In this document: piece after piece, positions 43,714-52,775 of the stretch
Layout: every line of letters begins with the position of its first letter
Position numbering within the stretch: position 1 is the stretch's first letter
Assembly: GCA_016887485.1 (NCBI GenBank)
Contig: CP069394.1
Location: forward strand, 1,488,001-1,552,000
Source: Chloroflexota bacterium
GTDB taxonomy: Bacteria; Chloroflexota; Anaerolineae; Anaerolineales; Anaerolineaceae
DNA length: 64,000 nt
Direction: 5' to 3'
Translations under genes and position numbers: made by a program
The notes under the pieces: model-generated
What the model was told of the DNA's origin: nothing
The model's database searches: none
Seen by the model: only the letters and a program-made list of their open reading frames with translations

Positions 43714-45246
43714 TTAACCACGGTCAATCTCCTTGAGTGGGTCCTGTCCGGGGATCATCAACCCAGGCAGGTGGATCTGCCAGTTTTCTTCATCCAGCAC
43801 CGCACAAAGGCTGGCGCTGATCAACAAATCGTCGTGCACCAATTCACCGTCCCCAGGGTCCCGAGTGCCATCCGGCACGCCCCATTTCAGGTGCTTATCC
43901 GGCCCCGGCTGAACGGTGTATTGGCAAAAAGAGGCTTCCCGGTAAAACTTGCGGGCCAAACGAGCTTGTTCACCCAGGTCCTCATCCGGGCAGGCATAAT
44001 CCCGGAAGCGGCCTGAATCAACCACTGCCAGAAATCCCCAGCCCAGTTGCGACTTGGTCTTGGCGGAAAAGATAAAGGGGTTCACCTTGCCCGGCAGCGC
44101 CTTATCGAGAAAAGCCGTCAACCCCGCGCCCACCCCGGTGGCATCCACCACCAGGCGGGATATCCGCCAGGTCTCCGCCAGCGCCCGAATTTGACTGAAC
44201 AGGGCAGTGTGCGACAACCCCACCCACAGCCTCCTGTGAACCACCCGGTAGGTCGGCAGGTTTTGGTTGATCCCATCCGGGCTGCCCGGCTGAACCGCCA
44301 CAATCGTGAGCGCCGTTGCATCCCGGCCCGGGTTAGAAAGCCCACTGCCTATCAAATCCTGCGCAGCTTCATCCGCCCCGGCCACATCCAGCAGCATGAC
44401 ATAAGTTTCTCCTGGCTGGGGCAAGGCCTCAGGCGGGTGAACGCCCTGCATCAAGGCCTGGCGTTCCGGGGTAAAAAGTCCTCCCTCGGCGTCGATCTCT
44501 TCGCAGTAATACTGAGTGCGCACCATTGGATGATTCCGGCCCAGACGCTCAAGCACCTGCTGCAGGTGCTTCCCATAAGCCGGCACCTCAGTGATCACCT
44601 GATCCGCCGAGAGGTGAAACACCCGCCGGATGCCATCCCGCGCCTCGGCAGACATCGCTGTGCGTAATTCTCTCGCCAGCAATGTCCGGCTGGTCCAGGC
44701 CGTGCCCCAAAAGACCGTTGTGGCATTGGTGCTGGCAACCATCGGCGAAATCTCTTTGTCAAACTTCTCAATTTGGATATCCTGCGCCTCATCCACCGAG
44801 AGCAGTGCCGAAGCCGTCGCCCCAACGATATTGGTGGTCGGCGAACCGGAGAGGAAAACCACCCGCGCCCGCCCCACCTGGTAAATATGTCCAAAGTGCT
44901 TCTGCCAGCGGTCCCGCACGATCAGGTTATTGCTCAACACCTCTTCCAGCCGCCGCATGGCATTTTCAGTTTGCGGCTTCCAGGTTGGTGAGATCTGCAC
45001 GATCTCATTGCGCTCGCCGGAAAGCAAGGTCAGCAAATAGGCCTGGACCTGCGCCTGGAGCTCATTCTTCCCCGATTGTCGGGGAAAGATCACCACAAAA
45101 TTCAACCCCTTGTGATGCACCACCGAATTGACAATCGCTCGGGCTGCCTCTTCCTGGTAATGGCGCAGCTTCAGGCCGCTGGCATAGCGCACGAAGAGCA
45201 CAATATCCCGCAGCAATTTTTTGAGTAACTCCACCAATGTGGTCAT
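43714..45246 (-). CDS. Terminase large subunit
   Basis: A 510-residue packaging motor. Walker A is PRQSGK (55-60). Walker B is LLSVDE (Asp152, Glu153). The C-terminal nuclease domain has Asp287 in MLLDVAG, Asp368 in LVVDATG and a late Asp in VHDDLLIS. This matches RNase-H-like terminase nucleases. It drives DNA into proheads with the portal. No frameshift or missing catalytic residue is seen, so it appears functional. It follows the coiled-coil gene by one base. Confidence 0.9.
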   Translation of the reverse strand: MTTLVELLKKLLRDIVLFVRYASGLKLRHYQEEAARAIVNSVVHHKGLNFVVIFPRQSGKNELQAQVQAYLLTLLSGERNEIVQISPTWKPQTENAMRRLEEVLSNNLIVRDRWQKHFGHIYQVGRARVVFLSGSPTTNIVGATASALLSVDEAQDIQIEKFDKEISPMVASTNATTVFWGTAWTSRTLLARELRTAMSAEARDGIRRVFHLSADQVITEVPAYGKHLQQVLERLGRNHPMVRTQYYCEEIDAEGGLFTPERQALMQGVHPPEALPQPGETYVMLLDVAGADEAAQDLIGSGLSNPGRDATALTIVAVQPGSPDGINQNLPTYRVVHRRLWVGLSHTALFSQIRALAETWRISRLVVDATGVGAGLTAFLDKALPGKVNPFIFSAKTKSQLGWGFLAVVDSGRFRDYACPDEDLGEQARLARKFYREASFCQYTVQPGPDKHLKWGVPDGTRDPGDGELVHDDLLISASLCAVLDEENWQIHLPGLMIPGQDPLKEIDRG

Positions 45247-45247
45247 C

Positions 45248-45526
45248 CTAACCCCCCAGAAATGCCCGCAGGATTGCTACCAGCGACATCAACCCAGACC
45301 CGCCACTGGAAAGCGCAGAGACCAGCTTGAATTGGGTCACGCCCTCGGTAGCTGCTCGGATGCGGGTTTCGTGGTCGCGGATTTCTTCCTCCAGTGCAGC
45401 CAGCCGCTGGTTGTTCAGCGCCTGTTGGTGGGCCAGCCGGGCCTCCAGGGCGTTCACCCGGGCCTGAATGAGGGCATTTGCATGCCGCAATTGTTCAGTC
45501 AACAAGGCAACGTCCTTCTCATCCAT
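45248..45526 (-). CDS. Coiled-coil protein with hydrophobic C-terminus
   Basis: A 92-residue protein with a long heptad-repeat coiled coil (residues 5-60, LEARLAHQQALNNQRLAALEE, shown in part) and a hydrophobic C-terminal tail (LVSALSSGGSGLMSLVAILRAFL). This is like phage XhlA-type membrane-associated lysis accessory proteins, but it sits beside the terminase. It overlaps the previous gene by 8 bases. The role is inferred. Confidence 0.55.
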   Translation of the reverse strand: MDEKDVALLTEQLRHANALIQARVNALEARLAHQQALNNQRLAALEEEIRDHETRIRAATEGVTQFKLVSALSSGGSGLMSLVAILRAFLGG

Positions 45527-45893
45527 TCTGCTCCCCCTCTCCAGGCCCGGTCAGTCCAGCGCTGCCCATCTCTTCCAGCACAGCCGTCATCGCCCGGGTC
45601 AACGAATCCCCCAGTCCATCCGCTTTCTTATCCTGCAGGCCGTGTTCCGTCTGGATCACTTTCGCCAGCCGAGTCACACTCATGCCCAGCACCCGGAGCA
45701 CATCCGTCATCCTGTCCAGGTCATCGGCTTCATTCGCTGCCCTCTCAAAGAAGCGCCGCATGACCACTCGCAGCATGCCGATCTCCCCCAACAGCGATTC
45801 TCCGAGGGCGCGGTCCAGATCTGCCAATTCGGCCTTGGTGAAATGTTCAACATAGAAACCCGCTTCGTTGCCGGCCTGATTTTTGGCCATCAT
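45519..45893 (-). CDS. First gene of the packaging island
   Basis: A 124-residue protein, mostly helical (FTKAELADLDRALGESL, GEIGMLRVVMRRFFERA, DLDRMTDVLRVLGMSVTRLA). Its place just upstream of the large terminase suggests a small terminase subunit or regulator, but no DNA-binding motif is certain. The start is set at 45893, where GGGAGGTGG precedes tandem ATG codons. An in-frame ATG at 46013 lies within the operator palindrome and has no binding site, so it is rejected. The promoter and operator lie 110-165 bases upstream. Confidence 0.55.
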   Translation of the reverse strand: MMAKNQAGNEAGFYVEHFTKAELADLDRALGESLLGEIGMLRVVMRRFFERAANEADDLDRMTDVLRVLGMSVTRLAKVIQTEHGLQDKKADGLGDSLTRAMTAVLEEMGSAGLTGPGEGEQNG

Positions 45894-46002
45894 CAGAATG
45901 CCACCTCCCAAATCTTTGATGAAGAGATCGGGCTGCCGGGTGAACGCAAAGCGCAGCAAAGGAATATTTGGGTCAAGACTTTCGTTACCCGGCCAACCCT
46001 GT

Positions 46003-46058
46003 TTAGAACACATGTTCTAAGTTGTTCTAACTTTATCATTCGAATTGGGACTTTTCAA
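46003..46058 (-). promoter_or_regulatory. Island promoter with GAAC-N4-GTTC operator
   Basis: On the minus strand TTGAAA (46053-46058) and TAAAGT (46030-46035) are 17 bases apart. Directly downstream is the palindrome TTAGAACACATGTTCTAA (46003-46020, plus-strand sense), which has GAAC-ACAT-GTTC at its core, and a further half-site GTTCTAA (46024-46030). The core fits the GAAC-N4-GTTC form of LexA boxes in Bacillus and related bacteria. It matches the operator at 56.53 kb in sequence and in position. Confidence 0.65.
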
Positions 46059-46239
46059 TCCGGCAAAAGCGGCAGGTTCTCCCCCAATCCCTGCCGAAAG
46101 CGGCAAAAAGGTAGAAATCTCACTCATTGTCATTAATTCAAACTAAGAGTATTCTTCCAGAAGTGCGTTTGGAACCTAAATTGCAACACCCATCCAGTAA
46201 AATGGAAATAATTAACCGTTAAAACATTGGTGAACCCTT

Positions 46240-48441
46240 ATGAAAAAAAACCTTCTACTCCTCACTGGGATACTGATTGGCATGATCCTCCTGCTGCCAT
46301 CACCGCTTGTCACAGCCCAATCCACGCCACCGACTGAAGCCGATATTGCCGACTTCCTGAATGCGCTGCCCCAGATTGCCGAGTCCGGCGGTCAGGTGCT
46401 GTCCGTCACCTATGTCGGCGAGGTGCTGGTCATTGACCTCAGCCAGGAAGTCCTCCCCAATGGCGAGTACGATGACGCTCTATTCGCTGAACTGCAATCC
46501 GGACTGAACACGGCCTTCCAGGTCAACCAATTCTTTATGGTCACCTTCAAAGTTGAAGGCCTGCCATTGGAAGATTGGGGGATGCCGCTGCCGGATTTCA
46601 GCGAGACGGCGGAATGGCCTCTGGATCGGGAACTGCCAGGTGATGGCCCCTTGGCAGGTTACAAGATCGCTCTCAGCGCCGGTCACGGCCTCTATTTCAA
46701 TGAGTATTACGGTGAATGGATGTACCAGCGTGGTGAGTTCTGGGGAATTCGGGAAGACACTGTCAACTCGGAAATCATGCAATATCTCAAAGCCGAACTG
46801 GAAAACCAGGGCGCTACTGTGATCGACACCCGCGAGATGGATCAGAACGCCCGGACCGGGATAACAGGTTATCCCGCCTGGCATGAGGATGCCCGCCAAC
46901 ACGGAATCTATCTGGGCCTGCCAAAATGGGTCTGGGATGGCAGCAACTCCAACTACAACAGCGACATCCGCGCCAGGCCCTATATGGCGAATTATTATGG
47001 CGCCGATCTCCTGATCAGTTTCCACAACAACGGCTGGAATGGTGATTTACGCGGTACCGAGACCTATTGGGACTACAACAACAATCCCGGCTCCCACGAC
47101 TTGGCGATTGCCGTGCATAACCAAATCATCTATAACATGACGAATGCCTATGGCTCCTGGACAAACCGGGGTATCAAGACCTCCTACGATGATTATGGTG
47201 AGATCAACTATGCTCACATGCCCGCCATCCTGGTGGAACTGGCATTTATGGATAATTACCAGGACAACCTGCTTCTCCATCAGGAATCGTTCAAGCTTTT
47301 GGCCGCCAACAGCATGGCGGAAGGGATTTGCACTTACCTGCAGGTGAATTGTGACAGCACCCCCACCCAAATGCCTATCACGTTGGAAACGCCCAGCCTG
47401 ACCCCCGCTTATGGCAGCGGGATTTGTGATTCCGGCTGGTATCGTTACACCAACCAGCGCGGGGAATATGCTTACCTGGCGCTGAACGCCGAAGAGGAAG
47501 CGCAAAGCGATAACGTCGCCAGTTGGACGCCTGCCCTCCCCTCTAGCGGTGAATACCGGCTGGAAGTTTTCATCCCGTCCCATAATGCCATCAGCTGGTC
47601 CTGCCCTTCCCAGACGGTGAACTGGGATACTAACTACGCTGCCTACACCATCACCCATGCTAATGGAACCAGCACCGTGCTGGTCAACCAGGCTGGGGTG
47701 AACGACAGTTGGGTTGATTTGGGCATCTTCCATTTCGACGCCGATACCGCCGCTTCGATCACACTCAGCGATGTGACCGGCGAAACCGACTTAACCACAA
47801 CAGTCTCCGCCAGCGCGGCCCGTTTCACCCTCGTAGGGAATACCGGTGAACAATTTCATGACACCAACTTCGTCCCTGCGGACTGGGCTGTGGATGAAAT
47901 CGATGCCACCACGGATGAAATTCGTAACTTCCTGATCTTCAATGGTTCCTGCCTTGCAGAACCCATCCTGGTTTCGGATGATGTTGAAATCGACGTTGCC
48001 AACCTGATCCAGCAAGCCGCAACCACCAATCAGATCAGCCCCAAATTGCTGCTGGCGATCATGGAAGCCGAACAAAACGCCCTCTCCACATGCCCAAACG
48101 ACACCGCCCTGGCAAATCTGATGGGCCTGCCTGCTTCCATCAGTGAAGCTGCGGCCCAATTGGGCGCTGCCCAGGCTGCTCTGAGCGGCACGGGCACAAC
48201 GCCGTATGGCTGGGTGACCGGCAGCGCCAAGATCACCCTTGATGGGGTCACAGTTACCCCTGCCAATGACAGCATCACGCTGCTCTTCGATTACTTCCAG
48301 AATGCCGGCCAGGTTTGGGGCGGCACCACCCCGAATGAGAATGGCGTCCAGGCAGCTTATATCGCCTATCGGGATTTCCATTTAAACCTTCCGTTGCCAA
48401 AAGTGATCGAATATCGCTACACCCCCATCTTCATCCGCTAA
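46240..48441 (+). CDS. N-acetylmuramoyl-L-alanine amidase with accessory domains
   Basis: A 733-residue secreted cell-wall hydrolase. A signal peptide covers residues 1-26. The amidase_3 catalytic domain spans about 140-370, with zinc ligands in SAGHGLY, LISFHNNG and the Glu in LVELAFMDN. It cuts the bond between muramic acid and the stem peptide. Next is a beta-sandwich domain similar to golvesin-like C-terminal domains (GSGICDSGWYRY, LEVFIP). The last 130 residues (SPKLLLAIMEAEQNAL) resemble a lytic-transglycosylase-type fold. It is next to the island but has host-type features and its own strand. Confidence 0.85.
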   Translation: MKKNLLLLTGILIGMILLLPSPLVTAQSTPPTEADIADFLNALPQIAESGGQVLSVTYVGEVLVIDLSQEVLPNGEYDDALFAELQSGLNTAFQVNQFFMVTFKVEGLPLEDWGMPLPDFSETAEWPLDRELPGDGPLAGYKIALSAGHGLYFNEYYGEWMYQRGEFWGIREDTVNSEIMQYLKAELENQGATVIDTREMDQNARTGITGYPAWHEDARQHGIYLGLPKWVWDGSNSNYNSDIRARPYMANYYGADLLISFHNNGWNGDLRGTETYWDYNNNPGSHDLAIAVHNQIIYNMTNAYGSWTNRGIKTSYDDYGEINYAHMPAILVELAFMDNYQDNLLLHQESFKLLAANSMAEGICTYLQVNCDSTPTQMPITLETPSLTPAYGSGICDSGWYRYTNQRGEYAYLALNAEEEAQSDNVASWTPALPSSGEYRLEVFIPSHNAISWSCPSQTVNWDTNYAAYTITHANGTSTVLVNQAGVNDSWVDLGIFHFDADTAASITLSDVTGETDLTTTVSASAARFTLVGNTGEQFHDTNFVPADWAVDEIDATTDEIRNFLIFNGSCLAEPILVSDDVEIDVANLIQQAATTNQISPKLLLAIMEAEQNALSTCPNDTALANLMGLPASISEAAAQLGAAQAALSGTGTTPYGWVTGSAKITLDGVTVTPANDSITLLFDYFQNAGQVWGGTTPNENGVQAAYIAYRDFHLNLPLPKVIEYRYTPIFIR

Positions 48442-48509
48442 ACCGAAAAACCGTCCTCCCGGCGAAAATTATTCTATAATGGGAATAAGCCTTCGACCCG
48501 GGAGGACTT

Positions 48510-49472
48510 ATGATTCCCAAACGTACGATTCAATTTATCCTGATCTTCACCTTGCTGATGCTGGCTGGCTGTGGCCCGGTGGCGTACTCCCCTGAAGATT
48601 ATCCCCAAATCAACCGCGCGGCCATTGTGCCGGTGGATATCGAAAAACGCAGCCCGGCCACAGATAGCACACCGCCCATTCTCCATTCCACAGATTACGC
48701 GGCCCCCATCCCTGTGCCCGGTGGCGTGAACACCAGCGGCGGTGAGGACTCCCCCTTCATCCTGCCGGATGGCGAGACGCTCTACCTCTTCTTCACGCCC
48801 GATGTCCGGATTCCCGCCGAACAGCAGTTTTTGGATGGCGTCACGGGGATTTATGTGGCTCACAAGCAAGGCGAAACCTGGGGTGAGGCGGAGAGAGTCT
48901 GGCTGGAACCGCCCGACATCCTTTCACTGGATGGCGCACCAACCGTGGATGGTGACACCTTATGGTTCGCCACGATCCGGGAAGGCATCGGCAGCCTGCA
49001 GATCTTCACCGCCCATTGGGTGGACGGCCGCTGGCAGGAATGGCAACCGGTCAGTTCCCGCCTGCGGGATGAAATTATGATCGGTGAGTTGGAAATCTAC
49101 GGCGACACGATTTACTTCCACTCTGACAGGCCCGGCGGCAAAGGCGGCCTGGATATCTGGATGACCACCCGAGATGGCGACACCTGGACCGACCCAATCA
49201 ACATTGAGGTGGTGAACACAGAGGGGAATGAAGGCTGGCCGGACATCTCACCGGACGGTTCCGAGCTCTGGTTCACCCGCACCTATAACGGCAGCCCGGC
49301 TATATTCCGCTGCCTGCGTCAGGGTGAGGGCTGGGGCGAACCCGAACTGATCCTCTCCCAGTTTGCCGGGGAATCCTCTGTGGACAGCCAGGGTAATCTC
49401 TACTTCACCCATCACTACTTTGAAAATGGGCAGATGATTGAAGCGGACATTTATGTGGCAAGGCATAAATAG
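48510..49472 (+). CDS. PD40/WD40-like beta-propeller lipoprotein
   Basis: A 320-residue lipoprotein with lipobox LMLAGCG. The rest shows repeated beta-propeller blades of the PD40 type, with the repeated pattern DGxTLYLFF, GDTLWFATI, GDTIYFHSDRPGGKGGLDIW and DGSELWFTRTYNG. Such proteins act as surface scaffolds, often near TolB-like or protease systems. AGGAGG precedes the ATG. It is the gene after the amidase on the same strand, 68 bases apart, so they may work at the same surface. Confidence 0.8.
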   Translation: MIPKRTIQFILIFTLLMLAGCGPVAYSPEDYPQINRAAIVPVDIEKRSPATDSTPPILHSTDYAAPIPVPGGVNTSGGEDSPFILPDGETLYLFFTPDVRIPAEQQFLDGVTGIYVAHKQGETWGEAERVWLEPPDILSLDGAPTVDGDTLWFATIREGIGSLQIFTAHWVDGRWQEWQPVSSRLRDEIMIGELEIYGDTIYFHSDRPGGKGGLDIWMTTRDGDTWTDPINIEVVNTEGNEGWPDISPDGSELWFTRTYNGSPAIFRCLRQGEGWGEPELILSQFAGESSVDSQGNLYFTHHYFENGQMIEADIYVARHK

Positions 49473-49493
49473 TCCCCCATGCTTAACTAAAAA

Positions 49494-49517
49494 AGAGACG
49501 CCCCGCGGGGCGTCTCT
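49494..49517. terminator. Bidirectional terminator
   Basis: A perfect 11-base-arm stem (GAGACGCCCCG and CGGGGCGTCTC) lies between the lipoprotein and the convergent peptidase gene. A tracts precede it and CCATTTACT follows it. It serves the plus-strand lipoprotein and may also end the M20 gene. Confidence 0.8.
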
Positions 49518-49552
49518 CCATTTACTAACTATAGGATATCAGGAATTCGAGA

Positions 49553-51199
49553 TTAATCTTCTTCCTGTTTCTCTTTCAGTGCATCCAGTTCCTCTTTGCC
49601 CAATTCGGCATAAGGCTCTTCCACAGGATTTACTTCGATCAGGTCTTCCTCAACCGTTTCCAATTCCGGCTCTGGTTCAGGTTCGATATCCAGTTCACCG
49701 GATAAATTAGAAAGTTCTTCAATATAGGCAATATAGAACCCCACCATCCGGGAGCACTCGTCAATGGATAATTTCTCATTGACACCATGCACGCTGCCCA
49801 CGTCCTCTTTGGACATCAGAATCGGGGTGAACCGTAAGGCATTACGGGTCAGACGGCCATAATGCCGGGCATCAGTCCCGCCGAGGACCAGATATGGTGT
49901 CACCAGAGCATCCGGGAAAGCTTCCTTGGTCAACCGGGCCAACCGCAGGTAATAGGGTGAGTCCGTATCGGCCACTGGAGAGGGATTCCAGCCAGATTCG
50001 CCTTCCAGCGTTTCGCCCAGATAAGGAGTCACTTTGACTCGTTCGTCATTGATCCGCTCCAGCACCATTTCATATACTGACCGCAGGTCATCTCCAGGCA
50101 GAATGCGGAAATTAACCACAGCCTCAGCCTTGGCAGGCAACACGTTGTCCTTCATGCCGGCATTGAAGATAGTCGGGGCGGTCGTGGTACGAATGGTCGC
50201 ATTGAGCATATTCGCTTTTGCCAGTTCCTTTTTGAGGACGCCGCCAAACAACCAGGTATTGGCAAATAAGAGCCGCTGTTTGAAGGGCAAGGCGGAACCA
50301 AGATAACTCATCAGGAATTCAATTACTTCCAAATGCGGCGGCATTGGGTTAAGTTCCACACTGGCAACAGCGCGTGAGAGAACGCCAATAGCCGTCTCCT
50401 GAGGTGGCATCGACGAATGGCCACCCTCCATCTCCACGCTCAGTTTCAGGCTGATATAGCCCTTCTCGCTGATGCCGATCACACCCACCGGGCGATCCAC
50501 ACCGGGCAGGAAGCCGTCAATCACACTGCCGCCCTCATCCAACAGGCTGCCCAGTTTGACGCCGCGTGAATCCAGCAGCTCAACAATCGCCTGTGCGCCG
50601 TGTTCACCGCCAATTTCCTCATCATGACCAAAACCGATATAGACCGTCCGCTCGGGTTGGAAGCCCTGCTTGAGCAGATATTCCACCGCTTCGAGGATAC
50701 CGATCACGCCGGATTTGATATCCAGGGTACCCCTGCCCCAAACATAGCCATCCACCACCTCACCTGCAAAAGGCGGATGCGTCCAGCCACCCGCTTCGCT
50801 TTCATCAGCGGGAACCACGTCCAGGTGCGACGTGAGCATAATCGGTTTCAGGCTGGGGTCCTTACCTTCCCAGGTATAAAGCAGGCTGTAGTCGTTGACC
50901 AACTCACGGGTCAATTTGGAATGTACCTGGGGATAAAGAGTCTGGAAAAGCCGATGCAGCGCCAGGAAAGCGCTGGTATCCACTTTTTCAGCCTCATGAT
51001 AGGAAACTGTCTTGCATTGCACAGCCAGGCCCAAACGCTCTGCCACATTCTTCCCGTCCACCTTCACAAAATCCACCTTATCCGCTTTCTTCTGCGGGGG
51101 TGAATAGAGCATGGTTTTCAGGGCGATAAAACCGGCCAAAAAGAGTAATAAAACGCCCAGGCCGATACCAATTGACGCTAAAATCGTTCCTAATGTCAT
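49553..51199 (-). CDS. M20-family metallopeptidase with membrane anchor
   Basis: A 548-residue di-zinc peptidase of the M20 family (PM20D1/CPS1-like). Motifs are TSHLDVVP, GRGTLDIKSG, FGHDEEIGGEHGA, and the C-terminal GGTDARHYG. An N-terminal transmembrane helix (8-30) is followed by the catalytic domain, and the C-terminal 50 residues are very acidic (EPEPEPELETVEED). It hydrolyses peptides or N-acyl amino acids. AAGGAG precedes the ATG. The acidic tail is an odd feature with no known role. Confidence 0.9.
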   Translation of the reverse strand: MTLGTILASIGIGLGVLLLFLAGFIALKTMLYSPPQKKADKVDFVKVDGKNVAERLGLAVQCKTVSYHEAEKVDTSAFLALHRLFQTLYPQVHSKLTRELVNDYSLLYTWEGKDPSLKPIMLTSHLDVVPADESEAGGWTHPPFAGEVVDGYVWGRGTLDIKSGVIGILEAVEYLLKQGFQPERTVYIGFGHDEEIGGEHGAQAIVELLDSRGVKLGSLLDEGGSVIDGFLPGVDRPVGVIGISEKGYISLKLSVEMEGGHSSMPPQETAIGVLSRAVASVELNPMPPHLEVIEFLMSYLGSALPFKQRLLFANTWLFGGVLKKELAKANMLNATIRTTTAPTIFNAGMKDNVLPAKAEAVVNFRILPGDDLRSVYEMVLERINDERVKVTPYLGETLEGESGWNPSPVADTDSPYYLRLARLTKEAFPDALVTPYLVLGGTDARHYGRLTRNALRFTPILMSKEDVGSVHGVNEKLSIDECSRMVGFYIAYIEELSNLSGELDIEPEPEPELETVEEDLIEVNPVEEPYAELGKEELDALKEKQEED

Positions 51200-51275
51200 A
51201 TCACGTTCTCCTTAATATCATTGCGATTTTCGATCCATCTTACAACCATCAGATTGATAAACCGTCCAGAGCGGA

Positions 51276-51791
51276 TTATTTCACGGGGATGTTACGTTCC
51301 TCAAGCAGTTGAAGAAATGCCTTCTCAGAACCGGGATCAGTGAATGCTCTTTTCGGCAGGAAGGGGTAAGTTTTCTTATCTTCTTCATAGACCATAATAT
51401 ACATCGTCTTGCCATTAAAGACATGAACAAAATTATCCCAAGGCAGCCGGGAGATGTTTCTCCCAATCATCAAGTCCACTTCCGTCTCACTAAAGGTGAT
51501 CTTGCGTTCCTTCTGCAGAGCTTCATTCTTATTAATCGTCTTGGTCAATTGAGCTGGTGTCACAATGAAATAATAGACGATATAGAAGCCGCCAACCAAC
51601 AATGAGATAAAAGCCACATTATTCCAGGTTGGATCGGGAAACAATTGAAAAACCAATCCGATCAGCGAACCTACAATTATGATGACCGTCACCACAACCA
51701 GCACAATAAAAATAGGCGTCTTTAAAGCCATCAAACGTGAGGCTCGGATATAATCTTTTCGGTTTGGCGTAAATTTGACCTGGAGAGGCAT
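51276..51791 (-). CDS. YcxB-family membrane protein
   Basis: A 171-residue protein with two central transmembrane helices (25-50, 60-82) and a C-terminal cytoplasmic YcxB-like domain (ITFSETEVDLMIGRNISRLPWDNF, shown in part, then FLPKRAF). The family is of unknown function. The ribosome binding site is weak. It is independent of the M20 gene, from which it is separated by 76 bases. Confidence 0.8.
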   Translation of the reverse strand: MPLQVKFTPNRKDYIRASRLMALKTPIFIVLVVVTVIIIVGSLIGLVFQLFPDPTWNNVAFISLLVGGFYIVYYFIVTPAQLTKTINKNEALQKERKITFSETEVDLMIGRNISRLPWDNFVHVFNGKTMYIMVYEEDKKTYPFLPKRAFTDPGSEKAFLQLLEERNIPVK

Positions 51792-51939
51792 ATTGGAGTT
51801 CCAGCCTTTCTGATTAGAAATTTTCCTAATTTTACCACCTGGACTTTATAATATGATAAGCACTCATTTTTATCAGTAAATGTGGCTTTCTGTTGATTTC
51901 TGGCATAATTAGCATAACCTAACGAATAAGGAAACTTGT

Positions 51940-52773
51940 ATGCAGAACAAAACCTCACTCGACCCCTTCACCCCCGCCATCCATCTGATCTATGCCCCGG
52001 CCAGCCTGAGCATCCCCAGCGATGCCGATCTGATCACCAACCTGGTGGTCAGCGGCGGAGTGGAAGATCCTGAGCAAATCGAGCTAAAACGCTCATTCGA
52101 CAGCCCCAATCAGTTGCTGGGTGAAATCAAATTTGGACAGCATATCCTCCATGTTGCGGGGCTATCCACCCCCCTACCACCTGAAGTACTGGACCGGACA
52201 GTGAACGTTTCTCCCTGGCAGCCACAGATCCGGGCGGCGATGCGGCAGCACCGCTCCCACATCAGCCTGGTCTATGCCGGGGATCATCCGGACCCAGTGG
52301 AGAAAATGATCGCGCTCTATCAAACAGCCTTTGCTCTGGAAAATGAAAACTTATTGGGGATTGTCAACGAACAAGCCTGGACGGCGCATCCCCCTGCGGA
52401 TTTCCTCGACCCGGGTCAGATCAGCACCTACCGCTCTGAACTGCCTTTCATCCTCTGGATGGGATATGTCAAGTTCTACCTCGATCCCTCCCAATATTGG
52501 CTGGCAAGCAAAGGTCATCATATCTTCGATGTACCAGACCTGACCAGCCTGGTCACCGACCCAGCCGACGAAGAGGAAACCATCAACCGGCTCATCAATA
52601 TTTTCTACTACCTTTATGAATATGATGTTGAGGTGACCGCTGGCGACACTCTGGAACTTAATGGCTCACCCGAACAACTGCAATTCGCCGAAGTCGAAGA
52701 GGACCTGACCTGGCTAATCGGTCCATCCGGTATGCTGGCAGTTACCCCAGCAGATGATTCGGCCAAAAGCTAA
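51940..52773 (+). CDS. DUF4261-like protein
   Basis: A 277-residue soluble protein with AIHLIYAPASLSIP, LELIKFGQ-like strands, the central LPFILWMGYVKFYLDP, and C-terminal ASKGHHIFDVPDLTSLV. The pattern is like DUF4261 proteins of bacteria, whose role is not known. AAGGAAA precedes the ATG at 51940. No membrane segment is visible. The assignment is moderate, and it has no clear operon partner. Confidence 0.5.
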   Translation: MQNKTSLDPFTPAIHLIYAPASLSIPSDADLITNLVVSGGVEDPEQIELKRSFDSPNQLLGEIKFGQHILHVAGLSTPLPPEVLDRTVNVSPWQPQIRAAMRQHRSHISLVYAGDHPDPVEKMIALYQTAFALENENLLGIVNEQAWTAHPPADFLDPGQISTYRSELPFILWMGYVKFYLDPSQYWLASKGHHIFDVPDLTSLVTDPADEEETINRLINIFYYLYEYDVEVTAGDTLELNGSPEQLQFAEVEEDLTWLIGPSGMLAVTPADDSAKS

Positions 52774-52775
52774 TC

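Noticed and set aside
45894-46013. A longer start (ATG at 46013) for the first island gene
   Set aside because: The codon lies in the operator palindrome with no ribosome binding site, whereas GGGAGGTGG precedes the ATG at 45893.
35575-46239. Attachment sites flanking the packaging island
   Set aside because: By eye, no direct repeat is shared by the two borders, and no tRNA or integrase is adjacent.
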